64,000 nucleotides of DNA from Streptomyces diastatochromogenes (lineage in GTDB: Bacteria > Actinomycetota > Actinomycetes > Streptomycetales > Streptomycetaceae). The position numbers were made by a program, and so were the translations under genes. Location: NCBI GenBank assembly GCA_026913215.1, contig JAPTYK010000001.1:1984001-2048000 (forward strand). The letters are read 5' to 3'. Shown piece by piece: positions 28,200 through 37,146 of the stretch (position 1 is the stretch's first letter; each line of letters starts with the position of its first letter). Under the pieces are notes generated by a model that saw nothing but the letters and a program-made list of their open reading frames with translations, was not told the origin of the DNA and ran no database searches.

Positions 28200-28934
28200 A
28201 TGATCGACTGGCGAGGTGCGGCCCTCGGTGCCTGGCGGGGCACCCGCAGCGGCCCCACGGTGACGTACGGACTGATCGCCGCCTGCTGCCTGCTCTTCGT
28301 GATCAGTCCGGTGGCCGGGCTCGTCCCGGGACACGGCACCGGGGACGAGCTGCTGGCGGCCCAGGGCGCCTACTTCCGCCGCTGGGGCGTCGTGCCCGCC
28401 GAGCTGACGAGCGGCGATCCGCGCGCCCTGCTCACCCCGCTGACCGCGCTCTTCGTCCACGGCAGCTGGCTCCACCTGCTGGGCAACATGCTCTTCCTGT
28501 ACGTCTTCGGCGCGATGGCCGAGGAGCGCATGGGGCCCGTCGAGTTCTGCCTCTTCTATCTGGGGACCGGCTACGTCGCCCTGCTCGGGTACGCGGTGGC
28601 GCACGCCGACAGCGAGCAGACCCTCGTCGGGGCCTCCGGGGCGATCTCCGCGGTGCTCGGGGCCTTCCTCTTCCTCTTCCCGCGCTCCCGGGTCACCAGC
28701 CTCTTCCCCTTCCTCTTCTTCCTGCCGCTGCGCTTCCCCGCCTGGATCGTGCTGATCTTCTGGTTCACGCTCCAGTGGCTGGCCGCGCGGGCGGCGGGCG
28801 CGGGGCCCGGCGTCGCCTATCTGGCCCACGTCGTGGGCTTCTCCGTGGGCTTCCTCTACGCCTGGGGGCGCTACCGCGGTGGGGATAGAGTGAAAGCCCA
28901 AGCCGCGGCGACCGAGGGAGAAAGCCAGCCGTGA
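28200..28934 (+). CDS. Rhomboid intramembrane serine protease
   Basis: 244 aa with about six membrane helices. Rhomboid signatures: FVHGSWLHLLGNMLFLYVFG (HxxxN region in TM2), LVGASGAISAVLGA (GxSG nucleophile in TM4) and YLAHVVGFSVGF (catalytic His in TM6). It would cleave membrane-anchored proteins within the bilayer. ATG at 28200 gives the start MIDWRG. Its stop overlaps the next gene's GTG by four bases (GTGA), so the two are translated together. Confidence 0.92.
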   Translation: MIDWRGAALGAWRGTRSGPTVTYGLIAACCLLFVISPVAGLVPGHGTGDELLAAQGAYFRRWGVVPAELTSGDPRALLTPLTALFVHGSWLHLLGNMLFLYVFGAMAEERMGPVEFCLFYLGTGYVALLGYAVAHADSEQTLVGASGAISAVLGAFLFLFPRSRVTSLFPFLFFLPLRFPAWIVLIFWFTLQWLAARAAGAGPGVAYLAHVVGFSVGFLYAWGRYRGGDRVKAQAAATEGESQP

Positions 28935-29212
28935 TCACCGCGATCGTGCTCATCAAGACCAGCGTGGACCGCATCCCCGAGATCGCCGAGTCGATCGCCG
29001 CGCTCGACAGCGTCAGCGAGGTCTTCTCGGTCACCGGTACGTACGACCTGATCGCCATGGTCCGGGTGCCGCGCCACGACGACCTGGCGGACGTGATCCC
29101 CGGCCGGATCAGCAAGATCCCGGGCGTCGAGGCCACGGACACCCACGTCGCCTTCCGCACGTACTCCCAGCACGACCTGGAGGCGGCCTTCGCCATCGGC
29201 CTGGAGTCCTGA
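28931..29212 (+). CDS. Stand-alone Lrp/AsnC ligand-binding (RAM) domain protein
   Basis: 93 aa consisting only of the AsnC_trans_reg (RAM) fold: ITAIVLIKTSVDRIPEIAES, VTGTYDLIAMVRVPRHDDL and the closing helix. There is no helix-turn-helix. Such proteins form dimers or octamers that bind amino acids, and may act alone or join full-length Lrp proteins. It is translationally coupled to the rhomboid gene and followed by a strong terminator. Confidence 0.88.
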   Translation: MITAIVLIKTSVDRIPEIAESIAALDSVSEVFSVTGTYDLIAMVRVPRHDDLADVIPGRISKIPGVEATDTHVAFRTYSQHDLEAAFAIGLES

Positions 29213-29233
29213 CGGCGCGCACGCGGCACGACC

Positions 29234-29265
29234 GAAGGGGGCCTCCCGACCGGGAGGCCCCCTTC
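29234..29265. terminator. Bidirectional terminator
   Basis: GAAGGGGGCCTCCCG pairs perfectly with its complement around a tiny loop, between the convergent RAM-domain and aminotransferase genes. Confidence 0.9.
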
Positions 29266-29283
29266 ACCCGTACGAGTGACTGA

Positions 29284-30681
29284 TCAGCCGCGGTCCGGGA
29301 CGCAGCGGCCGTCCTCGGTGCGGTACTTCCACTGCGCGCCGTCCCGGACGAGCTCCTTCACGGCGCCGACGAACCGCTCCACGTGCTCGTCCGGCGTACC
29401 GGCGCCGAAGCTCACCCGGATGGCGTTGAGGGACCGCTCCCCCGGAGCCGCCTCGGGGGCGCCGCACTCGCCCGGGTCCTGCGGGTCGCTGCCGAGCAGG
29501 GTGCGGACCAGCGGGTGGGCGCAGAAGAGGCCGTCGCGGACGCCGATGCCGTACTCGGCGGAGAGCGCGGCGGCGAAGTGGGAGCTGTTCCAGCCGTCCA
29601 CCACGAAGGAGATGACGCCCACGCGGGGCGCGTCGTCCCCGAAGAGCGAGAGCACCCGCACCTCGGGCACCTCGGCCAGACCCTCGCGGACCTTGGCGAT
29701 CAGGTGCCGCTCGCGGGCGACGAGGGAGTCGAAGCCGGCCTCGGTGAGCGCCTTGCAGGCGGAGGCGATCGAGTAGACGCCGATGACGTTCGGCGAACCG
29801 GCTTCATGTCGGGCCGACGTGGTGTGCCACTCCACGTCCACACCACCGTCGGCCCGACGGGCTACCTTGCGGGACGCTCCACCGCCCGCGAGGTAGGGCT
29901 CGGAATCCTGCAGCCAGTCGGCGCGGCCGGCCAGGACGCCGGAGCCGAAGGGCGCGTACAGCTTGTGCCCGGAGAAGGCGACCCAGTCCACGTCCAACTC
30001 CCGCACGGAGACCGGGTGGTGGGGCGCGAGCTGGGCGGCGTCGAGCACGATCCGGGCGCCGTGCGCGTGCGCCGCGGCGGCCAGCTCCCTCACCGGCCAC
30101 AGCTCGCCGGTCACGTTGGAGGCGCCGGTGACGCAGACCAGGGCGGGACCGTAGGGGTCGCGGTCGGCGAGGGCGCGCTCCAGGGTCTCGACGGCCTGCT
30201 GCGGGGTGCGCGGCGCGTTGAGGTAGGTGACGCGGGCGTCGCGCCAGGGCAGCAGCGAGGCGTGGTGCTCGGTCTCGAAGACGAAGACCTGGCAGTCCGC
30301 CGGGATCACGGCGGCGAGCAGGTTGAGCGAGTCGGTGGTGGAGCGGGTGAAGACGACCTGGTCGTCGGGGCGGCAGTCGAGGAACTCGGCGACGGTGACC
30401 CGGCTGTTCTCGAAGAGGTCGGTGGAGAGCTGGGAGAGGTAGCCGGCACCGCGGTGCACGCTGCCGTAGTACGGGGCGTACGCGGCGACGTCGTCCCAGA
30501 CCCGCTGGAGCGCCGGCGCGCTGGCCGCGTAGTCGAGCGCCGCGTAGGCCACCTCGCCGCCGGTGACGAGCGGGACGGTGACGTCCCGGCCGAGGACCGG
30601 CAGCGGGGCGGCGCAGCAGGGGTCGGCGGACTCGGCGGCGGCGGTCTCGACGGTGGCGGCGGCGTTCGGGCGTGCGGACAT
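29284..30681 (-). CDS. Class V aminotransferase / cysteine desulfurase-like PLP enzyme
   Basis: 465 aa fold type I PLP enzyme. PLP-Lys in FSGHKLYAPFGSG; substrate/phosphate blocks VVFTRSTTDSLNLLAAV, FETEHHASLLPW and LDAAQLAPH are those of the class V family (NifS/Csd/SufS and relatives). Cys residues near the start (DPCCAAP) are unusual. ATG at 30681 with GGGAG eight bases upstream. Whether it is a desulfurase, a selenocysteine lyase or another class V enzyme is not resolved by sequence alone. A short upstream frame and hairpin may regulate it. Confidence 0.85.
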   Translation of the reverse strand: MSARPNAAATVETAAAESADPCCAAPLPVLGRDVTVPLVTGGEVAYAALDYAASAPALQRVWDDVAAYAPYYGSVHRGAGYLSQLSTDLFENSRVTVAEFLDCRPDDQVVFTRSTTDSLNLLAAVIPADCQVFVFETEHHASLLPWRDARVTYLNAPRTPQQAVETLERALADRDPYGPALVCVTGASNVTGELWPVRELAAAAHAHGARIVLDAAQLAPHHPVSVRELDVDWVAFSGHKLYAPFGSGVLAGRADWLQDSEPYLAGGGASRKVARRADGGVDVEWHTTSARHEAGSPNVIGVYSIASACKALTEAGFDSLVARERHLIAKVREGLAEVPEVRVLSLFGDDAPRVGVISFVVDGWNSSHFAAALSAEYGIGVRDGLFCAHPLVRTLLGSDPQDPGECGAPEAAPGERSLNAIRVSFGAGTPDEHVERFVGAVKELVRDGAQWKYRTEDGRCVPDRG

Positions 30682-30795
30682 GGCGGTATCTCCCGGCATA
30701 AAAGGGCGCGAAAAGGCGTGAAGGGGCCCGTGGGACGGCAGCGCGCGAGGGCTGCGCCGCATACGGGTGGAGAGGGAAGAGGGGCCGGAAAGGCC

Positions 30796-30816
30796 CTAAC
30801 GCATTCGCTTGCTCAC
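30796..30816 (-). CDS. Candidate leader peptide, 6 aa
   Basis: GTG AGC AAG CGA ATG CGT TAG (MSKRMR) with GGGAG nine bases upstream, 114 bases before the aminotransferase start, immediately followed by a GGGCC/GGCCC hairpin. The layout resembles a translation-sensing leader, but the peptide carries no run of a single amino acid codon. Too short to trust without comparison. Confidence 0.35.
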   Translation of the reverse strand: MSKRMR

Positions 30817-31018
30817 GAGACAACGCTCCCTAGAGGACCAAGGACCCCAGGGTGGTGCGCAGGGGTCCGCGCTTGCCGCAGGCTTCTGCTCGTACGGCCT
30901 GGTCTTCACCCGGGGCACCCCGCCACGGACGGAGGGTTGCCGGACAGCCGGCCGGGGCCTTGCAGCTGTCACTCATGACCTGTTCCAGAACTTATGCCAG
31001 ACGATCACGACGCCGCAA

Positions 31019-31043
31019 CCCCGTCCCGGCATCCGGGACGGGG
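31019..31043 (-). terminator. Terminator after trpD
   Basis: Perfect 11-bp stem CCCCGTCCCGG with its complement around a CAT loop, 25 bases after the trpD stop codon. Confidence 0.85.
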
Positions 31044-31067
31044 CCGCAACGCTCCGTTCACACGTCC

Positions 31068-32132
31068 TCAGGCGTTGCTCGCGGCGATCCACCGCTCCAG
31101 GGACCGGCGGGCCGCGCCGGAGTCGATCGACTCGGCCGCCTTGGCGATGCCCGCGGCCAGCTGCTCCGCCAGGGTGCCCGTGCCGGGCTCCAGGGCGGTG
31201 AGCGCCGCCGCCGCGTTGAGCAGCACCGCGTCCCGTACCGGACCGGTCTCCCCCGCGAGCAGCCGGCGGGCGACGTCGGCGTTGTACGAGGCGTCGTCGC
31301 CGCGCAGCGCCTCCAGGGGGACGAGGTCGATGCCGACGTCCCGCGGGTCGAAGCGCTCCTCGGTGACGCCGCCGTCCCGGACCACCCAGACCCGGGAGGT
31401 GGAGGTGGTGGTCAGCTCGTCCAGGCCGTCGTCGCCGCGGAAGACCAGGGCGGAGTTGCCGCGCTCGGCGAAGACCCCGGCGACGACCGGCGCCATGCGC
31501 GGATCGGCGACGCCGACGGCCTGGGAGCGGACCTTGGCCGGGTTGGTCAGCGGGCCGAGGACGTTGAAGGTCGTCCGGATGCCCAGCTGGCCGCGGGCCG
31601 CGGCGACGTGCCGCAGCGAGGGGTGGAACTTGATCGCGAAGCAGAGGGTGATGCCGGCCTCGTCGGCGACCTCCGCGACCCGCTGCGGAGTCAGGTTCAG
31701 GTTGACGCCCAGCTTCTCCAGGACGTCGGAGGAGCCGGAGGCGGAGGACGCGGCGCGGTTGCCGTGCTTGACGACCTTGGCGCCGGTCCCGGCGACCACG
31801 ATCGACGCCATCGTGGAGATGTTCACCGTCTTGGCGCCGTCGCCGCCGGTGCCGACGATGTCCACGGTCCTGCCGGGCACCTCGATGACGTTGGCGTGCG
31901 CGTACATGGTCCGGACGAGGCCGGAGATCTCCTGCACGGTCTCGCCCTTGGCGCGCAGCGCCACCATGAACCCGGCGATCTGCGCGTCGGTCGCCTCGCC
32001 GCTCATGATCAGGTCCATCGCCCAGGCCGTGTCGTCGGCGGTGAGGTCCTGGCCGTCGAGCAGGCCGTTCAGCAGGACGGGCCAGGAGCGGCCCGCCGAC
32101 GTAGGTCCTCCAGCGGGGGTCGCAGCGCTCAT
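31068..32132 (-). CDS. trpD: Anthranilate phosphoribosyltransferase
   Basis: 354 aa. Transfers phosphoribose from PRPP to anthranilate, the second step of tryptophan synthesis. PRPP loop [18 protein letters not shown], then [18 protein letters not shown] and [10 protein letters not shown] are the family blocks. ATG at 32132 with GGAG five bases upstream gives MSAATPAGG; the frame is open further up but lacks a site. Stand-alone, not next to other trp genes, and bounded by terminators on both sides. Confidence 0.95.
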   Translation of the reverse strand: MSAATPAGGPTSAGRSWPVLLNGLLDGQDLTADDTAWAMDLIMSGEATDAQIAGFMVALRAKGETVQEISGLVRTMYAHANVIEVPGRTVDIVGTGGDGAKTVNISTMASIVVAGTGAKVVKHGNRAASSASGSSDVLEKLGVNLNLTPQRVAEVADEAGITLCFAIKFHPSLRHVAAARGQLGIRTTFNVLGPLTNPAKVRSQAVGVADPRMAPVVAGVFAERGNSALVFRGDDGLDELTTTSTSRVWVVRDGGVTEERFDPRDVGIDLVPLEALRGDDASYNADVARRLLAGETGPVRDAVLLNAAAALTALEPGTGTLAEQLAAGIAKAAESIDSGAARRSLERWIAASNA

Positions 32133-32197
32133 GGCAGCTCCTGTGATGATCACGTGACGGATACGGTTCCACCCTATCGACCTCCGGGGACGGCAAA

Positions 32198-32226
32198 GAG
32201 CCCCGTCCATCGAATGGACGGGGCTC
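32198..32226 (-). terminator. Terminator after qcrB
   Basis: Perfect 13-bp stem GAGCCCCGTCCAT with its complement around CGA, 40 bases after the qcrB stop codon; it ends the ctaE-qcrCAB transcript. Confidence 0.88.
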
Positions 32227-32266
32227 TCGCCGTGGCGACACCTACATGGTCAGGTGTTCAAGGTGA

Positions 32267-33892
32267 TCAGTGGTGGCCGTGGCCGCTCTGGATCTCCTTG
32301 TACTCCTCGACCGTGGGCTTGGCGATCTGGCTGTCGTCGCCGTAGTAGCCCTTGTTGAGCTTGACCCGGAGCTTCTCCATGCGGCCGATCTTGCGCTCCA
32401 CGCCGTTCTCGTCGACGGCCGGCGGAAGCTCGGCGGCCGCGTACTGCTCGTGCGCCGTGAGGCGGTGCAGCTCGCCCTGGCTGAGCGGCTCGTGGACCTC
32501 GACGAACTCACCGTGCGGCAGGCGCTTGATGATGCCCGACTCGCGGCCGTGCAGCACCTTGTCCTTGTCGCGGCGCTGGAGGCCGAGGCAGATCCGCTTG
32601 GTGGCGATGAACGCGATGACCGGACCGACGAAGAAGAAGATCCGCACGAACCAGGTGATCGAGTTCAGCGACAGGTGGAAGTGGGTCGCCCAGAGGTCGT
32701 TTCCACCACCCACGAGCATGATCATGTACGCGGTGATCCAGGCGACACCGAAGGCGGTGCGCGTCGGAGCGTTGCGCGGGCGCTGCGCGATGTGGTGCTC
32801 GCGCTTGTCGCCGGTGATCCAGGACTCGATGAACGGGTAGACCGCGATGGCCGCGAGGACCGCCGGGAAGATCGCCAGCGGGATCATCACGCCGAGGACC
32901 AGCGTGTGGCCCCACAGGTTGATCTCCCAGCCCGGCATGACACGGATCAGACCCTCGGCGAAGCCCATGTACCAGTCGGGCTGGGCGCCGGTGGACACCT
33001 GGTCCGGGCGGTACGGGCCGATGGCCCAGATCGGGTTGATCGAGGCGATCGCCGCGATGACCGCGATGACGCCGAAGACCAGGAAGAAGAAGCCTCCGGC
33101 CTTCGCCATGTACACGGGCAGCAGCGGCATGCCGACGACGTTCTCGTTCGTCCGGCCGGGGCCGGCGAAGTGCGTGTGCTTGTGGACGAACACCAGGATG
33201 AGGTGGGCGACCACGAGGCCCAGCATGATGCCGGGGAGCAGCAGCACGTGCGCCGAGTAGAACCGGGCGACGAAGTCGCCGCCGGGGAACTCGCCGCCGA
33301 ACAGGAACATCGACAGGTACGTGCCGAGGACCGGCACGGACAGGATCGCGCCCTGCATGAAGCGGACACCGGTGCCGGAGAGCAGGTCGTCCGGGAGCGA
33401 GTAACCGGTGAAGCCGGTGAACATGCCCAGGAAGAACAGCAGGAAGCCGAACAGCCAGTTGATCTCACGCGGCTTGCGGAACGCGCCGGTGAAGAACACG
33501 CGCATCATGTGCACGAACATGCCGGCGAGGAAGATCAGCGCCGCCCAGTGGTGGATCTGCCGGATGAGCAGACCACCGCGCACCTCGAAGGAGATGTGCA
33601 TGGTCGAGTTGAACGCCTCGGACATCAGCTGTCCCTGGAGCGGGACGTACGGTCCGGCGTACTCCACCTCGTTCATCGACGGGTGGAAGAACATCGTCAG
33701 ATAGACGCCCGTCAGGATGATGATGAGGAAGCTGTAGAGGCAGACCTCGCCCAGCATGAAGGACCAGTGGTCCGGGAAGATCTTCCGCATGTTGGCCTTG
33801 GCCAGCGTGTAGATCCCCAGGCGACCGTCGGCCCAGTCGGCGACCCGCTCACCGGCGGGTGCCTTCTTCTGCGTGTTGGTCACAGTGCTCAT
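32267..33892 (-). CDS. qcrB: Cytochrome bc1 complex cytochrome b subunit
   Basis: 541 aa integral membrane subunit of the actinobacterial bc1 complex. Eight or more helices; haem b His pairs in the second and fourth helices (RQIHHWAALIFL, and FYSAHVLLLPGIMLGLVVAHLI). The quinol-site PEWY motif appears as PDWY (QPDWYMG), as usual in actinobacteria. A long hydrophilic C-terminal extension ends in GHGHH. It oxidises menaquinol and passes electrons to the Rieske protein and QcrC. Start overlaps the qcrA stop by four bases (ATGA). Confidence 0.97.
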   Translation of the reverse strand: MSTVTNTQKKAPAGERVADWADGRLGIYTLAKANMRKIFPDHWSFMLGEVCLYSFLIIILTGVYLTMFFHPSMNEVEYAGPYVPLQGQLMSEAFNSTMHISFEVRGGLLIRQIHHWAALIFLAGMFVHMMRVFFTGAFRKPREINWLFGFLLFFLGMFTGFTGYSLPDDLLSGTGVRFMQGAILSVPVLGTYLSMFLFGGEFPGGDFVARFYSAHVLLLPGIMLGLVVAHLILVFVHKHTHFAGPGRTNENVVGMPLLPVYMAKAGGFFFLVFGVIAVIAAIASINPIWAIGPYRPDQVSTGAQPDWYMGFAEGLIRVMPGWEINLWGHTLVLGVMIPLAIFPAVLAAIAVYPFIESWITGDKREHHIAQRPRNAPTRTAFGVAWITAYMIMLVGGGNDLWATHFHLSLNSITWFVRIFFFVGPVIAFIATKRICLGLQRRDKDKVLHGRESGIIKRLPHGEFVEVHEPLSQGELHRLTAHEQYAAAELPPAVDENGVERKIGRMEKLRVKLNKGYYGDDSQIAKPTVEEYKEIQSGHGHH

Positions 33893-34941
33893 CCGCGCTC
33901 CCAGAAGGCAGGACCGACGGGCTCTTCGAAGTCGCCGTGCGCCTCGAGGAAGCCCTTGTCGTTCACGCCGATCCGCAGCTGCGGAAGGGGGTGACCGGCC
34001 GGGCCGAAGATGACGCGGGCGCCGTCGGAGAGGTCGAAGGTGGACTGGTGGCACGGGCAGAGGACGTGGTGCGTCTGCTGCTCGTACAGGGAGATCGGGC
34101 AGCCCACGTGGGTGCAGATCTTCGAGAACGCGACGATGCCCTCGTGCGACCACTCGAGCTCGCGCTTGTCCTTGATGTCCTCCGGCTGGATCCGGACGAT
34201 CATCAGGGCGGCCTTGGCGATCTCGGTCTGGAAGTGCTCGTCGTGCTCCGAGAGGCCCTCGGGCATCGCGAAGGTCAGCGAACCGACCGCGACGTCCTCG
34301 GGACGCAGCGGCTCGTGCGTGTTCATGTTGATGAGCTGGAGCCCCTTGGTCCACATGGTGGAACGGAGCTTCTTCTCGGGCAGCGGGCCCATGTCACGCA
34401 GCAGGACGATGCCGGAGAGCGGAACCATCGCGAGCGCTCCGAAGAGCGTGTTGCGGATCAGCTTGCGGCGGCCGAAGCCGGACTCGGCGGCACCGGCCGC
34501 GAAGTCCGCCATGACCTTCGCCTTGACCTCGGGCGTCGCCGCCATCGGGTGACGCTCGTCGGCGACCTCGACGTCGGACATCAGGGTGCGGGCCCAGTGG
34601 ACCGCGCCCGCGCCGATGAAGAAGAGGGCGGCACCGAGGGTCAGACCCAGGGCGAAGTTGAGCGCGGACACCCGCCCGAACGGGAAGATGTACACGATCT
34701 TGTCGACCGGGAAGATCACGTACGAGGCGATGAAGCCGATGGTGGCCAGCATCGACAGCGTGAACATGAAGGCGACCGCACGCTCGGACCGGCGGGCGGC
34801 CCGCTCGTCGATGTCCTGGATGCGGGGCTTGTGGGGCGGGAGGCCCGGGTCGGCGAACGGGTCGTCGGCGACCGTCACCGCGCCGTGCGCGGTGTCCTGC
34901 CCAGCCGGCAGGGTCTCTTCTGGAATCTCTTGGCTACTCAT
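33889..34941 (-). CDS. qcrA: Cytochrome bc1 complex Rieske iron-sulfur subunit
   Basis: 350 aa. Three membrane helices in the first 200 residues, the actinobacterial form, then a Rieske domain: CTHVGCP (Cys, His) and CPCHQSTFD (Cys, His) ligate the 2Fe-2S cluster; the GPAGHPLPQL proline loop follows. It carries electrons from quinol bound in QcrB to the dihaem QcrC. ATG at 34941 overlaps the qcrC stop by four bases, and its own stop overlaps qcrB, so all three are coupled. Confidence 0.96.
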   Translation of the reverse strand: MSSQEIPEETLPAGQDTAHGAVTVADDPFADPGLPPHKPRIQDIDERAARRSERAVAFMFTLSMLATIGFIASYVIFPVDKIVYIFPFGRVSALNFALGLTLGAALFFIGAGAVHWARTLMSDVEVADERHPMAATPEVKAKVMADFAAGAAESGFGRRKLIRNTLFGALAMVPLSGIVLLRDMGPLPEKKLRSTMWTKGLQLINMNTHEPLRPEDVAVGSLTFAMPEGLSEHDEHFQTEIAKAALMIVRIQPEDIKDKRELEWSHEGIVAFSKICTHVGCPISLYEQQTHHVLCPCHQSTFDLSDGARVIFGPAGHPLPQLRIGVNDKGFLEAHGDFEEPVGPAFWERG

Positions 34942-35747
34942 GACTTCTTGGCCTTAGCGGTGTGGGCCGCGACCCAGATGGCAACTGCGATCAGCGCGCC
35001 CAGACCGAAGATCCAGGCGAACAGGCCCTCGCTGACGGGGCCGAGACCACCGAGCTTGAGACCGCCCGGGCTGTCTGCCTTGTCGCTGTTGACGGCCTGG
35101 ACGTACGCGATGATGTCCTTCTTCTCCTTCTCCGGCATGGTCGTGTCGGGGAAGGAGGGCATGTTCTGCGGGCCGGTCTGCATGGCCTCGTAGAGGTGCT
35201 TCGGGTCCACGCCCTCAAGGCTCGGGGCGTACTTGCCGTAGGTCAGCGCGCCACCCTCGCCGGTGAAGTTGTGGCACTGGGCACAGTTGGTGCGGAACAG
35301 CTCGCCACCCTTGGCGATGTCGGCACCGTCAGGGCTGTACTGCCCCTCGGTCGGCGCGATCGGGCCGGCGCCGAGGGAGGCCACGTACGCCGCGAGCTGG
35401 TCGATCTCGGCCTGCGAGTAGATGACCTTCTTGCGCGGGATCTGGGCGCCCGGCTGCTGGGCCGGCATACGGCCGGTGCCGACCTGGAAGTCGACCGCGG
35501 CCGAACCGACGCCTACGAGGGACGGGCCGTCAGTGGTGCCCTGACCGCCGGTTCCGTGGCAGCTGGCGCAGCCGACGGAGTAGAGCTTCTTGCCCTCCTC
35601 GATGGCGAGGGACTGGGCGGTTTCATCGGCCTTCGCCGTGCCCGCGGGCGCGAACGCGGCGTACAGCCCCCCCGTGGCCGCCAGCGCGAGAAGTAGGACG
35701 ACGACCGCCGCCAGCGGATGGCGTCGTCGTGCGGAGAGCTTTTTCAC
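34938..35747 (-). CDS. qcrC: Dihaem cytochrome c subunit of the bc1 complex
   Basis: 269 aa. N-terminal signal or anchor (hydrophobic residues 11-35), two class I cytochrome c domains with C60-A-S-C-H64 and C155-A-Q-C-H159, and a C-terminal membrane helix (about residues 240-260). The second haem replaces a soluble cytochrome c, handing electrons directly to the aa3 oxidase in the supercomplex. GTG start at 35747. 74 bases downstream of ctaE in the same direction. Confidence 0.97.
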   Translation of the reverse strand: MKKLSARRRHPLAAVVVLLLALAATGGLYAAFAPAGTAKADETAQSLAIEEGKKLYSVGCASCHGTGGQGTTDGPSLVGVGSAAVDFQVGTGRMPAQQPGAQIPRKKVIYSQAEIDQLAAYVASLGAGPIAPTEGQYSPDGADIAKGGELFRTNCAQCHNFTGEGGALTYGKYAPSLEGVDPKHLYEAMQTGPQNMPSFPDTTMPEKEKKDIIAYVQAVNSDKADSPGGLKLGGLGPVSEGLFAWIFGLGALIAVAIWVAAHTAKAKKS

Positions 35748-35821
35748 GGATTACCCCGGTGTCAGGATCTTCTGCGTCGATGCTTGCTGGATGTCTCGGT
35801 CCGCCGTGGAGGCGGAACCGA

Positions 35822-36442
35822 TTACTTGATCATGTAGATCGTGGCGAAGAGGCCGATCCAGACGACATCGACGAAGTGCCAGTAGTAGGACACGACGATG
35901 GCGGCGGTTGCCTGCTCGTGGGTGAACCTCTTGGCGGCGTAGGTCCGGCCGAGGACCAGCAGGAAGGCGATGAGACCGCCCGTCACGTGCAGGCCGTGGA
36001 AGCCGGTGGTCAGGTAGAACACCGTGCCGTACGGGTCCGAGGACAGCGAGAGGCCGTCCTTCTTGACCAGCTCGGTGTACTCGAAGACCTGGCCGCCGAT
36101 GAAGATCGCACCCATCACGAACGTGATGATGAACCACGTCCGGAGCTTCTTCACATCGCCCCGCTCGGCGGCGAAGACGCCGAGCTGGCAGGTGAGGGAG
36201 GAGAGCACCAGGATCGTGGTGTTGGTCGCCGAGAAGGGGAAGTTCAAGGCCGAGGCCTTTTCCGCCCAGAACTCGGGACCCGTCACCGATCGCAGGGTGA
36301 AGTACATCGCGAAGAGGGCCGCGAAGAACATCAGCTCGGAGCTCAACCAGATGATGGTTCCGACGCTGGTGAGGTTCGGTCGATTGACCGACGGGTGCGC
36401 GTGCCCTGTTTCTACTGTCGTTACTGTCGCCACGACCGACAT
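35822..36442 (-). CDS. ctaE: Cytochrome c oxidase subunit III
   Basis: 206 aa with five membrane helices, the short actinobacterial form. Blocks: [17 protein letters not shown] (Glu in the first helix), [12 protein letters not shown] and [15 protein letters not shown]. It stabilises the aa3 oxidase core. Lead gene of the ctaE-qcrC-qcrA-qcrB row. The start codon ATG (36442) lies inside a perfect 21-bp palindrome, so initiation or transcription may be controlled there. Confidence 0.96.
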   Translation of the reverse strand: MSVVATVTTVETGHAHPSVNRPNLTSVGTIIWLSSELMFFAALFAMYFTLRSVTGPEFWAEKASALNFPFSATNTTILVLSSLTCQLGVFAAERGDVKKLRTWFIITFVMGAIFIGGQVFEYTELVKKDGLSLSSDPYGTVFYLTTGFHGLHVTGGLIAFLLVLGRTYAAKRFTHEQATAAIVVSYYWHFVDVVWIGLFATIYMIK

Positions 36443-36453
36443 TATGTCGGTCG
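36433..36453 (-). promoter_or_regulatory. 21-bp palindrome across the ctaE start codon
   Basis: CGACCGACAT-T-ATGTCGGTCG on the plus strand: two perfect 10-base arms about one central base. On the coding strand the ATG of ctaE sits in the right half. Either an operator or an RNA hairpin hiding the start codon. Confidence 0.5.
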
Positions 36454-36644
36454 CTTATCCCGCCCTCACTCCGGGGGGTGCCGTTCGGAGTGTCAGGGGG
36501 GCGTGTCCAGCCCGAACGGCCCAGTGCGGAGCCCCCGGAGCCCGGTTCGAACAGCTGCTGAACGGGTGTTGACGGGGTGTGGACCGGAGTAGCATCCGGC
36601 GCATCGATCGACGACCTTCCCACGGACTTCCCCACGGAGGAACG

Positions 36645-37046
36645 ATGCAGTCGAGTGCCACGGTCCTGGTCTACAGCGACGACGCCAACACCCGCGCGCA
36701 GGTGCGGCTCGCGGCCGGACGCAGGCCCGCGGCCGACGTTCCCCCGGTCGAGTTCGTGGAGTGCGCGACGCTGCCGGCGGTCCTGAAGCGCCTGGACGAG
36801 GGCGGGATCGACGTGTGCGTGCTCGACGGCGAGGCGGTGCCCGCCGGAGGCATGGGGGTGTGCCGGCAGATCAAGGACGAGGTCTTCCGCTGCCCGCCGG
36901 TCCTGCTGCTCATCGGGCGCCCGCAGGACGCCTGGCTGGCCACCTGGAGCCGCGCGGACGCCGCCGTCACCCTTCCGGTGGAACCGGTCGAGTTCGCGGC
37001 CTCCCTGGCCGCCCTGCTGCGCTCGCGCCTGTCGATCGACGCCTGA
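36645..37046 (+). CDS. Orphan receiver-like protein, atypical
   Basis: 133 aa with a CheY-like fold and no output domain. Opening TVLVYSDDANTRAQVRL has the acidic pair, and VCVLDGEAVPAGG has the central Asp. The conserved Lys expected near the end (usually K-P) is replaced: VTLPVEPVEF has Leu there. It may therefore be a phosphorylation-independent receiver. ATG at 36645 has CGGAGG four bases upstream. Lies between the ctaE and the L,D-transpeptidase genes, facing away from ctaE; conserved there in Streptomyces as I recall. Confidence 0.8.
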   Translation: MQSSATVLVYSDDANTRAQVRLAAGRRPAADVPPVEFVECATLPAVLKRLDEGGIDVCVLDGEAVPAGGMGVCRQIKDEVFRCPPVLLLIGRPQDAWLATWSRADAAVTLPVEPVEFAASLAALLRSRLSIDA

Positions 37047-37082
37047 GCCGTCCGGGGCCCCGGGCCCGTGGAAACTTCGCGC

Positions 37083-37113
37083 GAAGGGGCCTGTCCGGCG
37101 GACAGGCCCCTTC
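37083..37113. terminator. Bidirectional terminator
   Basis: GAAGGGGCCTGTCC pairs perfectly with GGACAGGCCCCTTC around a 3-base loop, between the convergent receiver and L,D-transpeptidase genes. Confidence 0.9.
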
Positions 37114-37146
37114 GGGGTCGGCTCTTCGGGATTCCACCCTTCCGGG

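Larger units (their letters stand above)
30682..31067. other. 386-bp gene-free region before the class V aminotransferase
   Basis: Holds the trpD terminator (31019-31043), a candidate 6-residue leader frame (30796-30816) and a hairpin GGGCC-TTTCC-GGCCC (30782-30796) just after it, all reading towards the aminotransferase gene except the terminator. No other coding signal seen. Confidence 0.6.
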
